From: Methanoprimaticola sp047501175
Lineage (GTDB): Archaea; Thermoplasmatota; Thermoplasmata; Methanomassiliicoccales; Methanomethylophilaceae
Assembly: GCF_047501175.1 (NCBI RefSeq)
Contig: NZ_JBEQWH010000005.1
Location: 62,001 to 126,000 of the forward strand
DNA: 64,000 nucleotides
Direction: 5' to 3'
Shown here: positions 32,788-39,418 of the stretch, piece by piece
How the letters are laid out: every line of letters begins with the position of its first letter
Numbering within the stretch: position 1 is the stretch's first letter
The notes under the pieces: generated by a model
What the model saw: the letters and a program-made list of their open reading frames with translations, nothing else
The model's database searches: none
What the model was told of the DNA's origin: nothing
Made by a program: the position numbers and the translations under genes

Positions 32788-34725
32788 TCATTCCTTAGTC
32801 CTTCTGAACATCCAGACGGCCGCGATCGTCACGAAGACGATCCCTGCGATGGCAGCCAGTATCCACGTGTCGGCTCCATCATCATCCTCGGTCCATTCGG
32901 AGTACTCGTCGATCGGTCTGTACTCGGCCACGGCCTTTCCGACGGCATCGGGAGACAGCTCTATGCCGTCCGTATAGAACGTGATCTCACGGTAGACCTG
33001 GAACGCGGACTCGTCTACGGTCGCATCCGTGCAGTTGTACTGAACCCTCTTCAATCCTGATAGGTTGAATGCATATGTGTCGATGCATGTCACGGATCCT
33101 GGTATGGAGATGCTGTACAGTCTTTCGCAACTGCCGAACGATTCAACACCGATGTGCGTGAGCGATTCGGGAAGTGTCACTTCAGTTATGTTGCTACACC
33201 AGAGGAATGCACAGTCCTCTATGCGTTCCAGACTGTCAGGAAGGTCTACGGATACGAGCCTGTCGTTTCTGTTGCATGCCGATTCGCCGATCGTCCTTAC
33301 GCCTTCCGGCACGGTGAGATGGCTGAAGCTCCCGGGACAGATCAGCAGGGTCGACACGGACTTGTCATACAGGACGCCGTCTATCGACGTGAATGCGGGA
33401 TTGTCTTCGGCCACATGGATGGATTCGAGATTGCTTCCGTCGAATGTGCGTACGCCTATCGAGACGACCTTGCTGCCCAGGGTGACGGTCTTGAGCTCCC
33501 CGGACAGTACATGTTTGCCGATATGTGTCACGGATTCTGGGACGGTGAACGATTCGAGCTTGGCATCACGGAACGCGAAGTCTTCGATCACCTCCACCCC
33601 TTCCATCCCGGTGATCGTCTCCAGGGACGGGCAATTGACGCATGTGCCCCTGGGGACCTTCGTCATACTGTCTCCGAAGTGTATCGACTGGAGTGACTCG
33701 CAGTCCCTTATCGCATATTCCTCAAGTTCGACGACGGGCCCCGAGAACGATATCGACAGCAGGTTCTGGCATTCGGTGAAGGCCTCGCTTCCGATCCAGA
33801 CCGCGCCCGTGTCGAAGGTCACGTCCTCCAGGTCCTGGCACTCCTCGAACGCGTGGCTCCCCACGGACGTGACCGTCCCGGGCACATCCAGGGACCTCAA
33901 TGAGCTTTGTCTAAACGATCCGTTCCCTATGCTCGTCACATTGTTCAGGTCGATGGACACGATGTGCGAGAATTCGAACGCACGATCCGCGATGTGCTCG
34001 ACCGTCTCAGGGACCACGACGTTGGAAGGACCGCTGTCATATGGATACATGGCCAGGACGCGCATGTCCTTGCTGTAGAGAGCACCATCCAGGGATGAGA
34101 ATGTCGCATTCCCCTTGGAGACATGGAAATATGGATGGAAACTGCCGAACGGATCCTCTCCGATCTCCGAGACCCCGCTGCCAATGGTCACGGTGTCCAG
34201 AGTCGGAAACACATAGTCTCCGATGGAGGTCACCGTATCGGGTATGTGGAACGTCCTAAGTCCCGTGCTGACGAATGCCCAATCGCCTATGGCCCTCAGA
34301 TTCTTCATCCCGGCGACCTCGGTCAGCGATCCGCATCCGTAGAATGCACGTTCGGGAATCGAATCGATGCCCGATCCGATGTAGGCGTACTCCAGACTCT
34401 CACACCCGCTGAACGCCTCATGCCCCATCTCTTCGACGGTATCGGGGATGACGATGCCGGTCAGTCCGGCGGCCTCTTTGAACGCGCTCTCGCCTATCGA
34501 CCTCACGGCATACTCCTTCCCATCGTGTGTGACGGACTGGGGGATCACCACGATCCCGCCTGCCCCCGTGTACCCGGAGACCGTCGCCGTCCCATCGTCA
34601 TCGAGCGTATACGCGATGCCATCCGATTCGATGCCGGTCCCCTCCCCGGAAGAGGGATCCGACAGCGAACAGATGCCGATGGCCGCGATGACAGCGACCA
34701 ACATTGCAGACAAGATCCGGTCCAT
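32788..34725 (-). CDS. BspA-like leucine-rich-repeat surface protein
   Basis: 645 residues: signal peptide (MLVAVIAAIGICSLSDPSSG), then about 20 LRR_5-type repeats with the recurring pattern of I.IP.TV..IG..AF..C..L (for example VTSVGSHAFEECQDLEDVTF), and a C-terminal membrane helix WILAAIAGIVFVTIAAVWMF with a short basic tail. Such BspA-like proteins mediate surface attachment in gut microbes, including Methanomassiliicoccales relatives. A TATA-like GTTTATATACT lies ~25 bases upstream of the start. GC is somewhat lower than in core genes. Confidence 0.88.
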   Translation of the reverse strand: MDRILSAMLVAVIAAIGICSLSDPSSGEGTGIESDGIAYTLDDDGTATVSGYTGAGGIVVIPQSVTHDGKEYAVRSIGESAFKEAAGLTGIVIPDTVEEMGHEAFSGCESLEYAYIGSGIDSIPERAFYGCGSLTEVAGMKNLRAIGDWAFVSTGLRTFHIPDTVTSIGDYVFPTLDTVTIGSGVSEIGEDPFGSFHPYFHVSKGNATFSSLDGALYSKDMRVLAMYPYDSGPSNVVVPETVEHIADRAFEFSHIVSIDLNNVTSIGNGSFRQSSLRSLDVPGTVTSVGSHAFEECQDLEDVTFDTGAVWIGSEAFTECQNLLSISFSGPVVELEEYAIRDCESLQSIHFGDSMTKVPRGTCVNCPSLETITGMEGVEVIEDFAFRDAKLESFTVPESVTHIGKHVLSGELKTVTLGSKVVSIGVRTFDGSNLESIHVAEDNPAFTSIDGVLYDKSVSTLLICPGSFSHLTVPEGVRTIGESACNRNDRLVSVDLPDSLERIEDCAFLWCSNITEVTLPESLTHIGVESFGSCERLYSISIPGSVTCIDTYAFNLSGLKRVQYNCTDATVDESAFQVYREITFYTDGIELSPDAVGKAVAEYRPIDEYSEWTEDDDGADTWILAAIAGIVFVTIAAVWMFRRTKE

Positions 34726-35193
34726 GGATTGGAATCATCATGGAGAGTATATAAACGGGGAAGAAGGAGGACAGTATCATGCCGAAGTATCCGCCCCCCC
34801 CCGGTCTTGAATGTGCGGATCACACCATCCAAGCTGAAGCGTTCGGAGGACGCTTGGGCCCATATCAGGCCCCCGATAGGAGCCGATAAATTGTCGTTTC
34901 TATTAGCCTTGAACGTCCTGAGGGTTGATTAGCCGTAAATGATGAATTGCCCCTGGTCATGACAAAACCAGAATCCACTCGGTTCCATCGATGATCGACG
35001 CCTGCTGTCAAAGTAATGGGATAACATATCTAGGTATGTGAGGATAAGAGCACAGGATGGATGTTGGATGGGGCGAGAGTCCCTCCGACGGGGTATTCGA
35101 GATCGTGGCGGATTCCATGGCCGGTAAGTACCACAGATCGGAAGTTGGGCGCAGGATCCACAGTTGATCGAGGGGCCAACCGTGTTCGGATTG
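34726..35193. other. Non-coding stretch between LRR and Fic genes
   Basis: Contains the LRR gene promoter (TATA at ~34749-34759, minus strand) and then ~430 bases of lower-GC sequence with no convincing gene. Frames open into the Fic gene here (from 35061) have unusual composition and pass through the Fic promoter, so they are not accepted as coding. Confidence 0.5.
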
Positions 35194-35246
35194 ACCTTAC
35201 CAATACCCTACCAACACCCTACCAATTTGGTAGGGTATTTATATCC
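35194..35246 (+). promoter_or_regulatory. Fic promoter with four phased ACCCTACCAA sites
   Basis: Three direct 10-mers, ACCTTACCAA (35194-35203), ACCCTACCAA (35205-35214) and ACCCTACCAA (35216-35225), are followed by the exact inverse TTGGTAGGGT (35227-35236). Starts are exactly 11 bp apart, one helical turn. The last two make a perfect 10+1+10 palindrome that runs directly into the TATA box TATTTATAT (35236-35244). The Fic ATG is ~22 bases further, so the mRNA is probably leaderless. Strong operator candidate. Confidence 0.75.
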
Positions 35247-35264
35247 ACTCAGACATCATCGAAC

Positions 35265-36542
35265 ATGCATCTGCCTAGAAACCCTCCACAGATAGATCTT
35301 ATTCTATCGGACGAGCGGGAATCCAGAGCGGTTCTGTCCGAGGGGATAAAGGAATATGCGAAGGATTTCAACCGGAGATATCTCCATTGGTCGGAGGTGC
35401 GTCGGAGGGATACAGGACCGTTCGATCCAGACGCCGTGTGGGCAAGGATGAAGTTGGCTCGCATGGACAGTAGCATCGCATTGGTGTTCGGCAATACGCA
35501 TTACCATTATTCCATATCGGACAGGATTATGAAGATGCTTCATGAATTCGACATGAGGGCATCTGTGGGACTATTCCCCGATACGATTGATCCGCATAGG
35601 AAGGTGTACTATTCCGTCAGTTCCCTCATGGAGGAGTCCATCGCATCCAGTCAGATGGAGGGAGCGGTCACTACAACCAAGAATGCGAAAGAGATGCTAC
35701 GCAAGAACATCCGTCCCAAGGACAAATCGGAACGTATGATAGTCAACAATTACAAGGCTATGCGGTTCATAAAGGACCATACCGAACAGCCTCTGACTCC
35801 CGAATTGATCAGGGACATACACAGGATTGTGACCGAAGGGACGTTGGATGAAGGGTGCATGGGGGTTTTCCGTGACAATGATGACGTCGTCGTACAGGAT
35901 TCCCTTTCCGGAGAGGTGTTCCATCATCCAATACCTATGGATGAAGTGGAATCTGCAGTGCAACAACTTTGTGATTTCATCAACGATGAGGAGGAGTTCC
36001 TTCATCCTGTGATAAAGGGGATAGTCCTTCACTACGCGATCGCATACATACATCCATTCGAGGATGGCAATGGACGTGTCGCACGCACATTGTTCTACTG
36101 GTACGAACTGAAGAGTGGATATTGGCTGATGGAATATCTCGCTCTATCAAGATACATCAAGGATCATAAGGGCAGGTATGAGGAGTCGTACGTGTTCGGA
36201 GAGACCGATGGCAACGACATGACCTATTTCATACTCTATAATCTCAGAGCACTGATGGATTCGGTCGATAAGTTCGAAGATTATCTGAAAAGAAAGATTG
36301 AGGAAGAGCGTTCGATGAAGGTGAAGCTGTCTGATTATGGATTGAACGACAGGCAGGTTAGGATAATCACCAGTCTTATGGCTGGTGGAACAACCACAGT
36401 GAGATCGATACAGAATCAATACCAAGTATCCTTGAATACAGCGAGGGCCGATGTCAGACTCATGAGTGAAGTGGGATTATTGACGGAGACGGGCAGGGAG
36501 GTCAATACGAAGGTCTACTCTTGGTCGGGAAAGAAGATCTGA
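35265..36542 (+). CDS. Fic-family AMPylase-like protein with C-terminal winged helix
   Basis: 425 residues from MHLPRNPPQIDLIL. Order: N-terminal helical Fic_N region; SSQMEGA at ~residue 126, matching the (S/T)xxxE(G/N) inhibitory helix of class II Fic proteins; catalytic HPFEDGNGRVAR (~residues 265-276); C-terminal winged helix (LNDRQVRIITSLMAG ... SIQNQYQVSLNTARADV). It probably AMPylates or otherwise modifies protein Ser/Thr/Tyr under self-inhibition, and the wing may bind the operator array at its own promoter. Lower GC than core genes, consistent with transfer. Confidence 0.9.
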   Translation: MHLPRNPPQIDLILSDERESRAVLSEGIKEYAKDFNRRYLHWSEVRRRDTGPFDPDAVWARMKLARMDSSIALVFGNTHYHYSISDRIMKMLHEFDMRASVGLFPDTIDPHRKVYYSVSSLMEESIASSQMEGAVTTTKNAKEMLRKNIRPKDKSERMIVNNYKAMRFIKDHTEQPLTPELIRDIHRIVTEGTLDEGCMGVFRDNDDVVVQDSLSGEVFHHPIPMDEVESAVQQLCDFINDEEEFLHPVIKGIVLHYAIAYIHPFEDGNGRVARTLFYWYELKSGYWLMEYLALSRYIKDHKGRYEESYVFGETDGNDMTYFILYNLRALMDSVDKFEDYLKRKIEEERSMKVKLSDYGLNDRQVRIITSLMAGGTTTVRSIQNQYQVSLNTARADVRLMSEVGLLTETGREVNTKVYSWSGKKI

Positions 36543-36543
36543 A

Positions 36544-36575
36544 GTCCTACCAACACCCTACCAATTTGGTAGTGT
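36544..36575 (+). repeat. Second, partial copy of the Fic operator repeats
   Basis: Immediately after the Fic stop: GTCCTACCAA (36544-36553), ACCCTACCAA (36555-36564), T, TTGGTAGTGT (36566-36575), again at 11-bp spacing with one changed base in the inverted arm. The gene is thus bracketed by the same array. It may be a second binding site or a duplication trace. Confidence 0.7.
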
Positions 36576-36667
36576 ACATTCCATGCAGTAGGATGTATCT
36601 CGATGAACCGATTCCATGAGGTTTTTATAACCGAAATTCCCGGATCCTGAGCAAAAAGGTATCCGTC

Positions 36668-36727
36668 GCCCGTAAGTACTAAGGGCCGAATTCACGACCA
36701 ACTTACGGGACTTATCAGGATGTCCCG
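36668..36727 (+). repeat. Structured repeat element, left copy (upstream of DUF3800 gene)
   Basis: CCCGTAAGT (36669-36677) pairs perfectly with ACTTACGGG (36701-36709). The right arm is followed by ACTTATCAGGAT. A second, mutually exclusive hairpin is possible: CGGGAC (36706-36711) with GTCCCG (36722-36727). A TATA-like TTTTTATAACC at ~36620-36630 would start an RNA ~20 bases before the element, so it may be a small structured RNA or leader. A related copy lies at 37497-37553. Confidence 0.6.
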
Positions 36728-36931
36728 TCATTGTCGAACATGATATAAAAACAACATCGAAAATGGCAATGGAACGACGGATCTCGGGGATACAGTAGGT
36801 CTATTGGCGGTTCATATGACGATAGCTATTATACACGTGGAGGTATCGCCTGTATAGAGCCATTCTGCATAAGAAAGGGATTGGCAGAGGACTCTTTCAT
36901 AATGGGGCGTTTGCAAGGGTTGATGTTTTGG

Positions 36932-37504
36932 ATGACGTGGTTGATAGCTATCGATGAATCAGGGGATACGGGGTCTGGATCGAGGTTCTTCACGATGGCT
37001 GCGATCATCGTGTCACACCGGCGTCAATTGCTGCCGGCCATCAAGGCCATTCCTAGTGGCCCGAAGGAATTCAAATTCTACAATTCGCTACCCGAGAGGA
37101 TCGAGCCAGTGTTGTGTGCACTTTCAGGTTGCTGTGTGGATATTGTCTACATCGTCGCTGACAAACACGATTACAGGAGTGAGTACTACGGCTTGTATGG
37201 CAATGCATTGTACTCATCGGTTCTGGAGGATCTGATGATACAATCGATGCAGTGTGTTTCTGGGCATGACGTCGATCTGGAAGTAGATGATAATAGCTTC
37301 ATGACGCTTGGATCGATGAAGGAACTCGCGATGTCCTGTTCTTCGAGATGCGGATGCAATCTGAAGGAATGTAACAAGGTGATATCCCATCACAATAAGA
37401 ACGTGCAGATCGCTGATCTGGTGGTCGGATCGATACACAGATCTTACGAGAACGGTGAATCCAGATTCATCAGTGTAATCGAGAAGAAGATCCATCGCCC
37501 GTAA
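36932..37504 (+). CDS. DUF3800 domain protein
   Basis: About 190 residues. Begins MTWLIAIDESGDTGSGSRFF; the IDESGD acidic motif, TMAAIIV strand, FKFYNS, and a late QIADLVVGSIHRSYE with another Asp are the family signature, an RNase H-like fold predicted to bind metal. Role unknown; DUF3800 genes are frequent on islands, prophages and defence loci. Start could be one of several in-frame ATGs (36881, 36902, 36923, 36932); 36932 directly begins the conserved domain. Its stop codon TAA lies inside the right copy of the flanking repeat. Confidence 0.72.
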   Translation: MTWLIAIDESGDTGSGSRFFTMAAIIVSHRRQLLPAIKAIPSGPKEFKFYNSLPERIEPVLCALSGCCVDIVYIVADKHDYRSEYYGLYGNALYSSVLEDLMIQSMQCVSGHDVDLEVDDNSFMTLGSMKELAMSCSSRCGCNLKECNKVISHHNKNVQIADLVVGSIHRSYENGESRFISVIEKKIHRP

Positions 37505-37553
37505 GCCATGATGGCCACCCAACGGCAACCAAACTTACGGGTCTTATCAGGAT
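37497..37553 (+). repeat. Structured repeat element, right copy (over DUF3800 stop codon)
   Basis: CCCGTAAG (37498-37505) pairs with CTTACGGG (37534-37541), followed by TCTTATCAGGAT. Shared with the left copy: TCGCCCGTAAG, GGCC in the loop, and the block ACTTACGGG(A/T)CTTATCAGGAT. Loops differ in sequence and length (23 versus 28 bases). The copies are direct repeats about 830 bp apart bracketing one gene. Confidence 0.6.
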
Positions 37554-37644
37554 AATGGTACATAATGTTGCATCCTATTTAAGCTATAGCTCAAGTAGAT
37601 GGGTGATGAACGAGAGTTAAGATGATAGAGTCTCCCCCATCGGT

Positions 37645-38268
37645 TCAGAAACCATAGAGTTCCTTGAGTTTCTCGACGAGGGCTCCATTCTTCGAGAATT
37701 TCAGCGAATCGCATTGTTTGAAGTTATGCTCTTCTGCTTCGTAATCATCGCTGAAACCCAGTAGGAATGAGAGGGTGATCCTGTAGATGATCATAGTCGG
37801 TGCGAGGCCGAACACCTGTTCCTTGAATATATGGTTCAGACGGGCTTCACGTTCCGGATACAGTTCCTTCAGGCGATCGCTCTGATACAATCTTTTGACG
37901 ATCTCGGCGATATACAATCCGGATTTCATGTACAGGTTCGCGAAGGTCATGTTCTTGTGATCGAATGTCAAGGTCTGGAGGAACAGATGCGAGTACGTCG
38001 CATTCCCGATCCTATGGGAGATATGCGCTTTGCGTAAGATCCTCGCTAAATCCGATTTCTTCTGGGATTGACGATGCGCGTACGCGACGTTGCCACGACG
38101 TGTCGCAGGACATGCGACATGGACTCCGGTCTCGAGATTGCAGAAGAGGTTGTAGTAGGTCACCTCGATCCATTCGATGAGGTCCGGGAGGAGGTCGTCG
38201 GGGTCGATCCTGCTGGCCTTGATGTCGGCCTGGAGTTGCCTCCTGTGATCCCTGTCAAAGACCGACAT
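37645..38268 (-). CDS. Hypothetical protein, alpha-helical
   Basis: 207 residues from MSVFDRDHRRQLQADI (a start three codons upstream is possible). Mostly predicted helical with many charged residues; segments LIEWIEVTYYNLFCNLETG, LFLQTLTFDHKNMTFANLY and NHIFKEQVFGLAPTMIIY. No known motif recognised. GC and codon use are lower than in core genes and it sits between the DUF3800 gene and the tRNA, so it is probably island cargo. A defence or abortive-infection role would be a guess. Confidence 0.55.
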   Translation of the reverse strand: MSVFDRDHRRQLQADIKASRIDPDDLLPDLIEWIEVTYYNLFCNLETGVHVACPATRRGNVAYAHRQSQKKSDLARILRKAHISHRIGNATYSHLFLQTLTFDHKNMTFANLYMKSGLYIAEIVKRLYQSDRLKELYPEREARLNHIFKEQVFGLAPTMIIYRITLSFLLGFSDDYEAEEHNFKQCDSLKFSKNGALVEKLKELYGF

Positions 38269-38350
38269 GAGGACCACTGAAAGTGGTACTCTGCAAAAAA
38301 CGACAAAAAACCGCGGATGGCTTCTCAGGAAGTATGCTGGAAAAGGATGG

Positions 38351-38459
38351 TCCCCACTCCCTGATTTGAACAGGGGACCTGCTGATTTCAGCGGCTGTAT
38401 CGGTTTCTTCCGAAGACACTCTACAGTCAGCCGCTCTGGCCAGTCTGAGCTAAGTGGGG
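38351..38459 (-). tRNA. tRNA-Tyr (GTA) with 34-nt intron, CCA encoded
   Basis: Acceptor arms CCCCACT (38459-38453) and AGTGGGG (38358-38352), D arm GCTC...GAGC, anticodon stem GCTGA/TCAGC, T arm CCCTG-TTCAAAT-CAGGG, discriminator A at 38351 and CCA at 38350-38348. The anticodon loop CT-GTA-G is interrupted after position 37 by an intron at 38420-38387, the canonical archaeal 37/38 site. The intron contains TACAG, which can pair with the CTGTA of the anticodon loop, as in splicing-endonuclease substrates. Exons are 39 and 36 nt. A TATA-like TTAATATAAAA (~38480-38490) is ~25 bases upstream. Confidence 0.93.
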
Positions 38460-38713
38460 ATAAACCACGGATAACTAGGTTTTATATTAATCTATTTGTG
38501 AGCCGGTCGCGTGATCCGCGGAGGTCGGATCGTGCCGTGCTCCGATTCTGGCAACGCATCCGTGTCTCTGGGCATTCCCGCACACCACTGCCTCCTCGGG
38601 CACGTGCATGAAGCCGATCGGAAGAATCGCACCGATGACCGTAGTCGCGGGACCCGTGCTGTAAGTGTCAGGGGACACGTAACAGGACCTTAAGGAACTG
38701 GTTTACGAGTATC
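38460..38713. other. Intergenic stretch upstream of tRNA-Tyr
   Basis: Holds the tRNA promoter (TATA ~38480-38490). The remaining ~220 bases to the end of the winged-helix gene contain no recognisable gene or repeat. Confidence 0.5.
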
Positions 38714-39244
38714 TTACTTCTTCTCCGGCTTCCCGTCCTCGTCCGGTCCCACGTAGTCGATCCCGGAGGGCGGGTTCCTGGCGAGCTCCAGGGATTCCCC
38801 GTACGTCTCGCCGTAGATGTCAGTGAGCAGTCTGTCCACCATGAGACGGTCCTCGAAGCTCCCTCCGGTGCGGTTCAGGTCCTCCACGAGCATCAGGAGG
38901 CCGGCGACCCTCACGCCCTTCTCGGTCAGGATGCAATGATACTGGGCCTCGCCCTTCTTCTCCCTCCATGACTTGAGGTCCACCAGGTGCTCCGTCCACA
39001 GGGCGTCGAGGGTGTCCCTCAGGGAATACCCGTTGACGACGACGTCCCGCCTGAGGTCCTGCCTGATGCACAGGGGATGCGAGAGGATGTAGGTGAGGAT
39101 GTCCGGGGCGTACCTCATCTCGAGGGCCCTCTTCTTCTCGACGTGCCTGGGGATCTTCTTCCTTTTCTCCCCATCCTGACCTCCGTCCGTCTCATGGGTC
39201 TCCGGGACGTCCTTCCCCGTACGGGGCTCGGGATTCTGCTCCAT
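38714..39244 (-). CDS. Winged-helix-like regulator, divergent from the giant surface protein gene
   Basis: 176 residues. A charged N-terminal ~40 residues (EQNPEPRTGKDVPETH, KRKKIPRHVEKKR) precede a probable winged helix (RYAPDILTYILSHPLCIRQD, GYSLRDTLDALWTEHLVDLK, a wing with AQYHCILTEKGVRVAGLLM) and an acidic tail. No exact family recognised. The start lies 17 bp from a six-fold GTAC array shared with the divergent giant gene, so it is likely to bind there and control both. Confidence 0.65.
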   Translation of the reverse strand: MEQNPEPRTGKDVPETHETDGGQDGEKRKKIPRHVEKKRALEMRYAPDILTYILSHPLCIRQDLRRDVVVNGYSLRDTLDALWTEHLVDLKSWREKKGEAQYHCILTEKGVRVAGLLMLVEDLNRTGGSFEDRLMVDRLLTDIYGETYGESLELARNPPSGIDYVGPDEDGKPEKK

Positions 39245-39260
39245 GTGTGTCGGAGATAAC

Positions 39261-39311
39261 GTACTAATTTGTACGCGTTGTACTACACAGTACCTGAGTA
39301 CTATTCAGTAC
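39261..39311. promoter_or_regulatory. Array of three GTACTA-N4-GTAC operators between divergent genes
   Basis: GTAC begins at 39261, 39271, 39280, 39290, 39298 and 39308, forming three 14-mers: GTACTAATTTGTAC, GTACTACACAGTAC and GTACTATTCAGTAC. Within each the spacing is 10 bp, and units begin 19 and 18 bp apart. The last site abuts a TATA-like GCTAAATAC (~39313-39321) for the surface protein gene. Regularity is well beyond chance; the regulator is probably the adjacent 38714-39244 gene. Confidence 0.75.
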
Positions 39312-39418
39312 TAGCTAAATACGGAGGACGTTTCAGGCGATATTGACGGATGGGACCCTCTCCGAAGGGAGGGGGGCGTTCGTCGAACTTCCCGGCGAGG
39401 TCGGGAGGATTTGATAGA

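Noticed and set aside
35061..35264. 68-codon N-terminal extension of the Fic protein
   Set aside because: It would be read through the operator array and TATA box, which place the mRNA start at or just before ATG 35265.
36668..37553. Insertion sequence with terminal inverted repeats
   Set aside because: The flanking copies are direct, each internally hairpinned, and the enclosed gene is DUF3800, not a transposase. No clear target duplication.
34726..38351. Integrated element with att sites at tRNA-Tyr
   Set aside because: No second copy of the tRNA 3' end and no integrase found in the window, so only an island-like composition is claimed.
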